Of a stretch of DNA of 64,000 nt, positions 1 through 9,200 are shown one piece after another. Each line of letters begins with the position of its first letter. Within the stretch, counting starts at the first letter, position 1. The translations under genes were made by a program, and so were the position numbers. This DNA is from Chloracidobacterium sp. (GTDB taxonomy: Bacteria > Acidobacteriota > Blastocatellia > Pyrinomonadales > Pyrinomonadaceae), in assembly GCA_016711345.1 (NCBI GenBank), contig JADJTD010000001.1, positions 3,970,001 to 4,034,000 of the forward strand. The letters are read 5' to 3'. The notes under the pieces were generated by a model. The model was not told the DNA's origin. It worked only from the letters and a program-made list of their open reading frames with translations, and searched no databases.

Positions 1-1184
1 TTCTCATCCGGCCCCAGCTCAAGCATTTCACCTGCAACAACGATCTTGCGCCGGTCGCCCGCACCATCGACGAGCGTTTCTATCATCGACATCAACGCCG
101 CCGGATTCGAATTGTATGAGTCGTTAATAACAGTAAATCCATTCTTAAAATGCAAAATTTCACCGCGTTGGGGTGGAGCCGCAACAGTCTCAAAACTTGC
201 GGCGATATCATCAATGGCCATCCCAAAACTAAGCCCTACTGCGGCAGCGGCCAAGCCGTTTAGTATATTGTGTTTTCCATTGAGAGGAAATATAACCTCA
301 GCATTCTGTTGACCAAAAACAATGGTGAATTTAGTTTCGCCAAATCTGTCAAATTTAATATTCTCAGCCCGAACATCCGCTGCTTTTTCGATGCCGAAAG
401 TGATCGTGCGGCCTTTGCTCAGCCAATGCATCTCCGCAACTCTCGGATCATCAGCATTCAATACCGCGGTGCCGCCAGCCTTCATGCCTTCGACAAGTTC
501 CGCCTTGGCTTTAGCTACATTCTCAATGGAACCAAGATGCTCGACATGAACCGACAACACATTCAATTCGACTGCAACATCCGGCGGCGTAATACGGCAA
601 AGACGCTGTATCTCATTCATCGGCGTTGACATACCCATTTCGAGAACAGCAACGTCATAACTTGGGTCAGAGGCAAGCTTCAGAACGGTCAACGGATGGC
701 CAAGACCGTTATTGTAATTCTTGATATTGCGAAGGACTTTTCTGCCGCTTGCTTCCAAAACGTGAGCGGTAAGTTCTTTTGCAGTCGTTTTCCCTGCACT
801 ACCTGTGATCGCAACAACCGGCTTATTCCATTCACGATAGACTCCATGAGCGAGCCTCTGAAACGCGGCAATCACATCATCAACAAATATCAAACGATCG
901 CGATATGGATCAAGTTGAAACTGGTGCTCCTCAAACCTGTCACCGCGAACAACGCACGCCGTCGCTCCTTTCGCAAAAGCGTCAGGAACATACTTCGTAG
1001 AATCATCAAAATCGCCGTTGAATCCGTTGTTACGATAATCCGGTTGGGACAATGCAAAAAAAACATCACCGCTCTTGCACTCGCGCGTATCGATAGCAAA
1101 AGAACCCACTTCGCGTTGACGCAAAGCGGGATCAAGATCGAGCGCGGCTGCATTCATATATTCAATAGCGGTTTCAAGTTTCAA
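1..1184 (-). CDS. murF: UDP-N-acetylmuramoyl-tripeptide--D-alanyl-D-alanine ligase (partial, C-terminus beyond window edge)
   Basis: Adds D-Ala-D-Ala to UDP-MurNAc-tripeptide in the cytoplasm, the last cytoplasmic step of the peptidoglycan precursor. Translating the minus strand gives a continuous Mur-ligase frame with the ATP-binding loop TGSAGKTTAKE around residue 118, followed by the central-domain stretch VAVLEMGMS and then NDSYNSNPAAL. The reading frame stays open to base 1, so the C-terminal domain is outside the window. No ATG fits the expected N-terminus. A TTG at 1184 gives LKLETAIEYMNAAAL and overlaps the ftsI stop by 11 bp, and an ATG at 1157 is the alternative. It is last in the rsmH-ftsL-ftsI-murF run. 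Identity is firm; the start is less so. Confidence 0.9.
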   Translation of the reverse strand, partial: MKLETAIEYMNAAALDLDPALRQREVGSFAIDTRECKSGDVFFALSQPDYRNNGFNGDFDDSTKYVPDAFAKGATACVVRGDRFEEHQFQLDPYRDRLIFVDDVIAAFQRLAHGVYREWNKPVVAITGSAGKTTAKELTAHVLEASGRKVLRNIKNYNNGLGHPLTVLKLASDPSYDVAVLEMGMSTPMNEIQRLCRITPPDVAVELNVLSVHVEHLGSIENVAKAKAELVEGMKAGGTAVLNADDPRVAEMHWLSKGRTITFGIEKAADVRAENIKFDRFGETKFTIVFGQQNAEVIFPLNGKHNILNGLAAAAVGLSFGMAIDDIAASFETVAAPPQRGEILHFKNGFTVINDSYNSNPAALMSMIETLVDGAGDRRKIVVAGEMLELGPDE

Positions 1185-3195
1185 AGTTACTCTTATCTAT
1201 CCATTCCAAATATCTAAAATCAAATCGCCGTTTTATCAGAGCGGTCAACTTGCCAGCTTCGGAAATTTTCTTCTCGTTTGTTTTCTTAACAGGTTTATCC
1301 TTACCAGCAGAAGGCGTTACGGTTTTAGGCTTAGAGATTGAGTCCTGTTTAACCTCTGCCTTTGCGTCTGCGGGCTTCGCAGTTTTAATGTCTTTTGCAG
1401 GTGCACGAGGAATGTCATTTGCCACAAGGGCTTCCGGTTTGACAGGGGCATCCGTTGCAACCTTCATTTCGGTAAGAATCTGTTGGGCGATCTCTCGAAA
1501 CACCGGCGCCGAAACCATTCCACCATCGCGTGCTCCGCCTTTTGGCTCGTCCATCACAACACCCACTACGATCTCCGGGTTATCTGCCGGAGCCATGCCT
1601 ATGAATGAAGAGATATATTTCGACGAATCGACTGATTTCGTCTTAGGATTGTACTTCCATGCAGTTCCTGTTTTCCCGGCAACAGTATATCCGTTCAGCT
1701 GTGCCCTGCGACCGGTACCGTCCAAAACCACTTGACGCAACATCGTTCGCAGATGCTGTGCAGTTTCAGCCTTAACTACCTGAGTTTGCTGGGGTTGTGT
1801 CACTATTACAGGTTGTTCATCCGACCGGCGAATTTCCTTAATAATGTGCGGCTGGTTCCTGACTCCGTTATTTGCTATCGTCGCAAAAGCAGTTACCATT
1901 TGCAACGCCGTTACGCTGATTTCATAACCGATCGACATCGACGCAAGCGAGTCGCCATTCCACTTGTCCACCGGCCGAACGATACCTTGTGTTTCCGCCG
2001 GCAACTCAATCCCCGTCTTACTTCCAAAACCCATCTTCTGGACCATAGAAGAAAAATCTTCACGTCCAACGCGCATTCCCGTTTTTATTGCACAAACATT
2101 GCTAGAGTGAGCCAGGGCATCCGAGTAACTCATCGTACCGGTGTGATGATCCGAAAATTTGTGGTCAGCAACGGTAATAGAACCGTTGCCCGCATCAATT
2201 TTGTCCTCGGGCAAAAAAAGATTCTTCTCTAATGCTGAGCCGTAAGGCACGATCTTAAAAACTGATCCCGGCGAATAAACCGACTGGATCGCCTTGTTAC
2301 CGATATGTTCAGCAACGGAGTCAGTGATCGTGTTCGGATCGTAGGTCGGATAATTTGCCAACGCTAATATCTCACCGTTTTTTGGATTCATCACGATCGC
2401 CATACCCGACCTTGCCTGCGACGATCGCACTCCATTTTCAAGAGCCTGTTCGGCTATGTATTGGTAGGCGGCATCAATGGTCAAAACAATATCGTTTGGC
2501 TCTTCGCGTTCGACTGTTGTCTCGTCGTAAACGCGTCCGAGGCGGTCACGCTCCTGCAGTTTTTTTATCACTGCCCCGTGCAGAATATCGTCCTTTGACT
2601 GCTCGATTCCGGCACGGCCATCATCGTCAGAATTACTAAAACCTATAACTTGGGCCGCTAGAGTTTGATACGGATAACTGCGTTTTTGATCTTCTCTCCA
2701 ATGAAGGCCGGTAAAATTAGGAAGGTCGGCTTTTTTCACGTCAGGAGTGTCTAGTGCTTTGTTGATCTTTTGCACAAGCTCTTCGTCAAGTTTTTTTGCC
2801 AAAGGAACAAAGCGTTTTTTAGAATCCTTACCTTGTTTAAGCTGGTTTGCGACCTGATTGGTGTTTAGATTTAATGCCTTCGCAATGACCTTTGCAGCAG
2901 CGGCAGTATCCGATATCTCTGTCGTATCTGCATATAGAGTCTTAACACGAAGACTCATCGCCAATGCTCGATCGTTACGATCATAAATAGTTCCGCGCAG
3001 CATCCGCGACTGCTTCACGTCCTGTCGAATATCAACGGCACGTTCCTTAAGCCATGCGTGCTGGGTTATCTGAAGGTTGACCAGCCGTGCGCCGATTCCG
3101 CCGATCCACAAAACAAAAACGGCCACTATCAGCATAAAGCGGGTAAATGCCACCTGACGAAGATCTTTCTTTTTGATTTTCTTTCCGTTTCTCAT
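1174..3195 (-). CDS. ftsI: Division-type penicillin-binding protein (peptidoglycan transpeptidase, FtsI/PBP3-like)
   Basis: Class B PBP that cross-links septal peptidoglycan in the periplasm. A single N-terminal membrane anchor (about residues 20-38) follows a Lys-rich cytoplasmic tip. The PBP dimerisation domain begins near RGTIYDRN (68-74). The three transpeptidase motifs are present in order: S311-V-F-K with the catalytic Ser, S364-S-N, and K508-T-G. After about residue 575 comes an Ala/Lys/Pro-rich tail of roughly 100 residues with no PASTA repeat. It lies 25 bp downstream of ftsL and overlaps murF, so one transcript and translational coupling are likely. Position in the division cluster argues for FtsI rather than a sporulation or elongation PBP. 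Confidence 0.93.
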   Translation of the reverse strand: MRNGKKIKKKDLRQVAFTRFMLIVAVFVLWIGGIGARLVNLQITQHAWLKERAVDIRQDVKQSRMLRGTIYDRNDRALAMSLRVKTLYADTTEISDTAAAAKVIAKALNLNTNQVANQLKQGKDSKKRFVPLAKKLDEELVQKINKALDTPDVKKADLPNFTGLHWREDQKRSYPYQTLAAQVIGFSNSDDDGRAGIEQSKDDILHGAVIKKLQERDRLGRVYDETTVEREEPNDIVLTIDAAYQYIAEQALENGVRSSQARSGMAIVMNPKNGEILALANYPTYDPNTITDSVAEHIGNKAIQSVYSPGSVFKIVPYGSALEKNLFLPEDKIDAGNGSITVADHKFSDHHTGTMSYSDALAHSSNVCAIKTGMRVGREDFSSMVQKMGFGSKTGIELPAETQGIVRPVDKWNGDSLASMSIGYEISVTALQMVTAFATIANNGVRNQPHIIKEIRRSDEQPVIVTQPQQTQVVKAETAQHLRTMLRQVVLDGTGRRAQLNGYTVAGKTGTAWKYNPKTKSVDSSKYISSFIGMAPADNPEIVVGVVMDEPKGGARDGGMVSAPVFREIAQQILTEMKVATDAPVKPEALVANDIPRAPAKDIKTAKPADAKAEVKQDSISKPKTVTPSAGKDKPVKKTNEKKISEAGKLTALIKRRFDFRYLEWIDKSNFET

Positions 3196-3220
3196 TTGGC
3201 AGACGTAGATCTTTTAGCGA

Positions 3221-3715
3221 TCAATCATTAGAGGTTTTTGCTTTAACTTGCTTCGCCGACTTTTCCGGCTTGTTGTAACTTGCCGTTGCAGTTGCCTGAA
3301 CCGGCGAGACCGCAGCAGTCTTTATAACCAACGACTTAGCATCGGAAACCTGAGGTGGAATTGCCTTTTCTTTTGTAGTGGAAACAACTTGGGCAACTTC
3401 GGCGTCGACTCGAGCTGACGTCATCAGACCTGTCTTCTTCGCTGCTTTTTTGATCTCATTTGGCGAGAGTGAAATTTCGCGAGCTAGCAAGAGTCGGCGC
3501 TTCTCGGCTTCCAGATCATCGACCTGCTTGCGAAGACGGGAATTTTTCATCCCAAAGTCCATAGATGAGAAATGCTGTCGGGCAGCGAAGAAAAAGCCGC
3601 ACACAAGCGTCACGGCACAAACAAACATTAGCGAATAGGTGCGAAGGCGTGGTGAGTTTCCCTCTTGCTGCTTGGCCCTCGATCTTGTGGACCGTGTTTG
3701 ATTTTTCTTGTTCAT
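3221..3715 (-). CDS. ftsL: FtsL-like divisome protein
   Basis: A 164-residue bitopic protein with a basic cytoplasmic N-terminus, one transmembrane segment (TYSLMFVCAVTLVCGFFF) and then a heptad-like coiled coil (SRLRKQVDDLEAEKRRLLL) ending in a Lys/Ala-rich tail. This layout and its position between rsmH and ftsI are those of FtsL, which bridges FtsB/FtsQ to FtsWI. FtsL is poorly conserved in sequence, so the call rests on topology and synteny. A longer frame opens at 3769, inside the end of rsmH. I prefer the ATG at 3715 because GGAGG sits six bases upstream of it. The C-terminal tail is longer than in the E. coli protein. Confidence 0.75.
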   Translation of the reverse strand: MNKKNQTRSTRSRAKQQEGNSPRLRTYSLMFVCAVTLVCGFFFAARQHFSSMDFGMKNSRLRKQVDDLEAEKRRLLLAREISLSPNEIKKAAKKTGLMTSARVDAEVAQVVSTTKEKAIPPQVSDAKSLVIKTAAVSPVQATATASYNKPEKSAKQVKAKTSND

Positions 3716-3747
3716 GGACATCCTCCGGAAGGTAAATAAAATCCCAG

Positions 3748-4704
3748 CTAATTTTCTATTTTGCGACACGCTCTGAGCTTTGCGCTTCGTGAGCGTGAGT
3801 TATCGTTTTGTTCTGACGCTGATGGCAGAACAGGTTTCCGCGTCAGGATCTCAACTTTTTTTGCCGCCCCGCAAACACATTGCGGTATACGCGGTGGGCA
3901 TTGGCACTTGCCCGAGAGACGCTGAAAGGCTTGCTTTACTATGCGATCCTCCAGTGAGTGGAAGGTGATGATCGCAAGCACGCCGTTAATTTTCAAAAGA
4001 TCGACCGAGTCGGAAATAAATTGCTCTAAAATATCAAGCTCGCCGTTTATGGCTATTCGCAATGCCTGAAATGTCCTCGTCGCCGGATGCGTTCGATCTT
4101 TCGGGCTTGTTCTGACGGCCCGTCTTACAAGATCCGCAAGCTCGAAAGTGGTTGTTATCGGGTTACCGCTTTCCCTCTTTTCAATGATCCACTTGGCGAT
4201 CTTGCGCGAAGCTCTTTCTTCACCGTACTTGTAAATAATGTTCGCCAGTTCTTCCTGACCTATCGTCGCCAGCAGTTCTGCTGCCGTGTGCCCACCCGAA
4301 TCTGCATCCATCCGCATATCGAGATCGGCATCAAACCGAAAACTAAATCCACGCGTTTCGCTATCAAGCTGGAGAGATGAAACTCCAAGATCTGCCAGTA
4401 TTCCATCCGGCTCTCCTTTCTCAGCGTCTGCAACGATCCTTCCGATTTCGGAAAAGTTCGCTTGAAAGGTCATTGCACGATCACCAAATCTCACAAGCCG
4501 TTTTCTTGCAAGACTTAAAGCTTCGCTGTCCTGATCGATCCCAACAACCCTTGCTTCGTCAGAAGATTCAAGAATTGCCTCCGAATGCCCTCCAAGCCCC
4601 AATGTTGCGTCAACGAAAAGGCCGCCGTGCTGCGGCTGCAAAAAATGAAGCGTTTCGTCAAGCAATACCGCTTTGTGAGCCTTCTCGGCATCAATTTCAG
4701 CCAT
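3748..4704 (-). CDS. rsmH: 16S rRNA (cytosine1402-N4)-methyltransferase RsmH
   Basis: Methylates N4 of C1402 in 16S rRNA using SAM. The 318-residue protein starts with HKAVLLDETL and has the SAM-binding loop VDATLGLGGHSEAIL, the GILADLGVSS motif and the C-terminal TFHSLEDRIVK motif, all typical of RsmH/MraW, plus a Cys-rich stretch (CQCPPRIPQCVCG) common in the family. Length is normal. It is the first gene of the division block here. No mraZ lies upstream, where many bacteria have one; the next gene is the divergent ZIP transporter. Promoters for both must lie in the 293 bp between them. Confidence 0.95.
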   Translation of the reverse strand: MAEIDAEKAHKAVLLDETLHFLQPQHGGLFVDATLGLGGHSEAILESSDEARVVGIDQDSEALSLARKRLVRFGDRAMTFQANFSEIGRIVADAEKGEPDGILADLGVSSLQLDSETRGFSFRFDADLDMRMDADSGGHTAAELLATIGQEELANIIYKYGEERASRKIAKWIIEKRESGNPITTTFELADLVRRAVRTSPKDRTHPATRTFQALRIAINGELDILEQFISDSVDLLKINGVLAIITFHSLEDRIVKQAFQRLSGKCQCPPRIPQCVCGAAKKVEILTRKPVLPSASEQNDNSRSRSAKLRACRKIEN

Positions 4705-4997
4705 ATTTCAAAGAGCAAGAAATGCAGTTAGGTCACTTGTCGCCATCTAATTTGGCGCTTAACCTAATTAAGCGATATTTTTAGAATTTACGTTGTTTGG
4801 GGTCACACAAGCAATTGCTGGTGATTTGCAAATACTCAAGCATTTTACGCTGATATTTTGGATCGTGTCAAGCGAATATTTCTTAATCACTCTTAATCAC
4901 AAATTTAAGCGCATTTTCGGCGATTTTTGACCGATTCGACATTCGTTTTGTGTTCGCATATTCGCTGAGATAGGATAGAAGCGACCTCGAAACGACG

Positions 4998-5798
4998 ATG
5001 GATTCTTTATTTCTAAAACTATTGGTTTTTGGCTTGCTTGCTGCGCTGGCTAATGTTTTGGGCGGTTTAATACTGTTCCCATCCAGACTTCACCACAATT
5101 ACAAACGCCTGCTTCGCTACGTATTGGCTCTCGGAGCGGGCTTCATGCTCGCCGTAACGATCTTTGAACTTCTGCCTGAATCTGTAATTCTCTGGCAAAA
5201 GTCCACGCCGCTCGTTATCGAAGATCTTTATTTCCCAATGTTCCTCGTTATGGGCGGATACCTGCTCACTCAGTTTTTTGAACACACTATCGCGCCACAT
5301 TTTCATCTTGGCGAAGAAGTTCACACTGACGAAATGATCTCGACATCGTCTGCATATACCGCAGTCGGAGGCTTGCTGATACACACGTTTTTTGACGGGG
5401 TGTCGATCGCAGCCTCCGCTCAGATCGATATGCGGATCGGGCTGCTCGTTTTCATTGCAGTTTTTCTGCACAAATTTCCGGAGGGTTTCACCGTTGGATC
5501 GATGGTTATGGCCGCCGGCAAAGACATTCGCGGGGTGATCGCAGCAACTTCGCTGATCGGATTGACGACCTTGTTGGGCGTAATGTCCTTTTATTTTGTC
5601 GGAACGACTCTCGGATTTACGGTTGCGTACGCGCTTCCCGTCTCTGCGGGAGTCACACTTTACGTGGCGGCAAGCGACCTCATCCCTGAGGTAAATCATC
5701 ACGGAGGCAAAAGCCCGCTTGTGTCTCTGTCAGTCTTCGTCGGCGTTGCGTTGTTTTTCCTGACCCACCTTCTGCTTCACTCGGCGTTGGAGAAGTGA
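4998..5798 (+). CDS. ZIP-family divalent metal transporter
   Basis: A 266-residue inner-membrane protein with about eight hydrophobic helices. The ZIP signature is clear: HTFFDG in the fourth helix and HKFPEG in the fifth, which form the binuclear metal site. A short His-containing loop (HFHLGEEVHTDE) precedes them, as in the variable cytoplasmic loop of ZIPs. The likely role is uptake of zinc or a related metal; substrate cannot be read from sequence. It is a single gene, divergent from rsmH, and no Fur/Zur-type operator was recognised. Confidence 0.88.
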   Translation: MDSLFLKLLVFGLLAALANVLGGLILFPSRLHHNYKRLLRYVLALGAGFMLAVTIFELLPESVILWQKSTPLVIEDLYFPMFLVMGGYLLTQFFEHTIAPHFHLGEEVHTDEMISTSSAYTAVGGLLIHTFFDGVSIAASAQIDMRIGLLVFIAVFLHKFPEGFTVGSMVMAAGKDIRGVIAATSLIGLTTLLGVMSFYFVGTTLGFTVAYALPVSAGVTLYVAASDLIPEVNHHGGKSPLVSLSVFVGVALFFLTHLLLHSALEK

Positions 5799-5916
5799 TG
5801 AAACAAAAGTACGACTTATATGCTGCGATGAACGGCAAGATAAAATGTCCCGATGAGTCGCTGTAAGCAAAATGGTGAACGAGCATATGAGCTCAACAGT
5901 GCTGCCCAATTTTTTG

Positions 5917-5991
5917 GTGGCTTTTTGGGTGTGTAAAGTGGCTTTTTGGGGTATCTCCGATGGCTTTTTGGGTGTCTCCGATGGCTTTTTT
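5917..5991 (+). repeat. Imperfect 21-bp tandem repeat, about 3.5 copies
   Basis: Units of the form (G/A)TGGCTTTTTGGGTGTCTCC occur at 5917-5937, 5938-5959, 5960-5980 and a partial copy at 5981-5991. The last three keep the core ATGGCTTTTT. They lie between the ZIP gene and the promoter of the large secreted-protein gene at 6256. A 61-codon frame through them is low complexity and is not considered a gene. Confidence 0.7.
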
Positions 5992-6086
5992 AAAACTTCG
6001 ATCTATTATCCAAGGATCTTTGGCCTGTTTGCGTGTAAAAAAAATTGCCGGAAATAAAAAAAAGCACTGCATCGGCAACAAATTGC

Positions 6087-6114
6087 TTGACATCTCCCCC
6101 GAAATGGGTATAAT
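6087..6114 (+). promoter_or_regulatory. Consensus sigma-70 promoter for the 2458-residue protein
   Basis: TTGACA (6087-6092) and TATAAT (6109-6114) are both perfect consensus boxes separated by 16 bp. A start near 6121 would leave a leader of about 135 nt. AGGAG at 6241-6245 precedes the ATG at 6256 by ten bases. This implies strong constitutive expression unless a repressor acts. Confidence 0.8.
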
Positions 6115-6255
6115 CGCGACATCGTTCTAGAAATTTAAGACAAATTTTTCTTTTGATTGTGCACAGCTTGTGCACGTTGTTATTGGTGTGTTCATTGGGC
6201 TCAGCGTCCAATGACCCTCGTTGTTAAAGAACCGTAGGAGAGGAGAAATCTAAAT

Positions 6256-9200
6256 ATGTTCACGCAGAAAAAATCACGATTTATCGCTATAGCGCTTACG
6301 CTAATAGCTGTCACGGCCATAACCGTCAGTGCCAATTGGGGCACCGGTTTTGGATTCGGCCTGTTCCCGACTAGCGCGTCGGCTGCCGCCCCCGAGAGTG
6401 CTTCGGCACCGGCTCAGGCGAATGCGCCGATGTCAATATTGGCCACTACCATTATCTCACCTACAGGAGATGGTGGATTTGAATTGGGTGGCGGCACGAT
6501 GGCAGACAACGGCTGGACCGTTGTTAATAATGCTACAAATGGTTGGTTTGCGGGAACCGCCACTTTTTCCGCGGGAGCCCGAAGTGCTTACGTATCCAAT
6601 ACTTCGGGTGCAACATACGCCTACAGCAACACGACTGCCGCAGTCAGCCATTTTTACAAGGACGTGACGGTTCCGGCTGGTGAAACTCAAATAAAGCTCT
6701 CATTTAAGGTTAAGGGAGACGGAGACCTTTTTAGTGGAACGTACTTTGACAAATTGATGATCTATACGGCGCCAACGACGTTTACCCCAACCACGGCGGC
6801 TCCAGCCAGTTCTGGAACGGCTTTGACTGGGGCGACTCTTGTCTTTGCTCAAAATAGTAATTTCGTTAGTGCATCGACTTACGCATCGGGCACCATGACT
6901 TTACCATCCTCCTTGGCTGGAACGACGTTTCGCCTGATTTTCGCTTGGCATAATGACACATCTGCGGGAACGGTTCCAGCATCGGTTGATGAAATATCTC
7001 TAACATCATATGTACCGACAATAAGTGGCGCCAAGACTATCCCTGGCGACTATGCAACCATCACGGCTGCAATTAATGACCTCAATGCTAACGGCGTTGC
7101 GGCTGGAGGTGTTACCTATACACTTACCGATGGAGCAACCTACGCCGAAGATTTGCCGTGCATCCAGTCCGAAGGAACAGCCGCAAATCCTATAGTTTTC
7201 AAAAATTCAGGTGGTGTTACGCACGCTATTATTTCGCCAACCGGAACCGCGAGCGCTTTGGATTCCGGTGTTTGCATCAAGGGCGACTATATAACCTTTG
7301 ACGGAATTGACGTTACGATAGCATCGGGCAGCGCCGTTGAATATGGTTATCGAGTGATCAGCGATAACCCTACAAACGGAGCTCAACGTAACACAATTAA
7401 AAACACTTCAATCACGCTGAACAGGGCCAATACCTTGTCACAGGGTATTCTTCAATCGGCCAATCAACTTGGCGGCGGCCAGACGGCCAGTGGAACGACT
7501 CTCGCCGATGCAGCAGCAGGCGGCAATTCATTTAACCAATATAATAATTTGTCGATCCAGAATGTTTATGGAGGTATTTTCCTTCTAACAAATATTCTTC
7601 CCAGTGATACGGACAATGAGATTGCCCCGCTTCCGGGTGGAACAAACACCATTGGTGGAGCAGCGGCATCCGATATTGGCGGCGGAACAGTTGCCACTTA
7701 TGGAATCCGAGCGTTTGCTCAAAATAATGTCAAAATCCATGACAATGAGATCAGAAATGTCGGCGTTACGGGTGCGGTCACGGTTGATGGTCTGTTTTTA
7801 GACCAAACGGTTGGCACCAACGAAGCCTACAGAAATAAGGTTCATGACATCAGAAGTACAAGCACGACATCGACTTCCGGCATAACCGGAATAAGGACCA
7901 ACATCTTTGGAACTGCCGTCGGGGCCGCGAACAGGGTTTATAACAACTTTGTCTGGAACATTACGTCCGGCTATACCGGAGCGGCGAGTGCGACGCGACA
8001 GATCAAGGGTATTCAAGTTCAGTCTAACGGCACCGGCACTGGAAATACACATCATGTAGATTTCAACTCCGTTCGGATCGACGGGTCGAGTTCGCCGAAC
8101 ATCTCTAGTTCAGCTTTGACCATTGGCACTACCAGTGGTGCCACGATGAATATTAGAAATAACATCCTCTCAAACTTTACCGGTGCTCAGGCAGGTGTTG
8201 CGAAGCACGTAGCTTGGGACTCTACATCGGCAACCCTAACTGGTATCGCAGGATCGGTTTCGAATAACAATGATCTTTACATTGCAAATGCGACCCAAGG
8301 TTTTGTTGGCTTGGGCAATACAACCAACTATGCCACGCTTTCAAATTGGCAAGCAGCGATGACTGGTCAGGACACGGCAAGTAAAAGTACCAATCCGCAA
8401 TTCCTGTCACCCACCGACCTGCATATAGATACTGCCATTGCGACCGAGGTTGAAAGCGGCGGTTCTTATTTTAGTGGCGCAATAACCTGGGTTCCCCAGG
8501 ATATCGATACCAATACCCGTAATGCGACAACCCCGGACATCGGCGCTGATGAAGGCACTTTCACCTTACTCGACGCTTCCGCTCCGGCCATTTCTTATAC
8601 GAATCTCACCAACACCACAAGCACGGCCAATCGAGCCCTTGCGGCCACCATCACCGATCTTAGCGGTGTTGCCGGCGGTGCCGATGCACCTCGCATCTAC
8701 TTTAGAAAGGGCGTAAGCGACCCGTTTGTTTCAACACAATGCACCGGTTCCTACTCCTGCACTATCGACTACTCTCTGGTAACGGGCGGTACAGTAACCG
8801 CGGGCGACACTGTTCAGTATTTTGTAGTTGCCCAGGACACGGTTGGCAACGTCGGAGCAAATCCGAGTGCAGGTTTTGCTGCAACGAATGTCAACACGGT
8901 AACTACTCCACCGACAACTCCACGGAGCTATATTATTGCTGCTGCATTTAGCGGCACAAAAACAGTCTGTGCCTCGGGTTGTGATTACGCTTCGCTCACA
9001 AATGCGGGAGGAATTTTTGCCGCATTGAACGCTGGAGCTTTGACAGGTAACCTCACGGTCAATATTACCAGTGACCTCGCCGCTGAATTGGGCACGGTCG
9101 CTCTAAATCAACAGGTTGAAGAAGGAGGAGGAGCTGGAACCTATACCGTGACCATCAAGCCAAATGGCGGAGCATGGACGATTTCAGGGGCCGCGACTAC

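Noticed and set aside
5872..6057. 61-codon frame over the 21-bp repeat
   Set aside because: Low-complexity translation of noncoding repeats with no ribosome-binding site.
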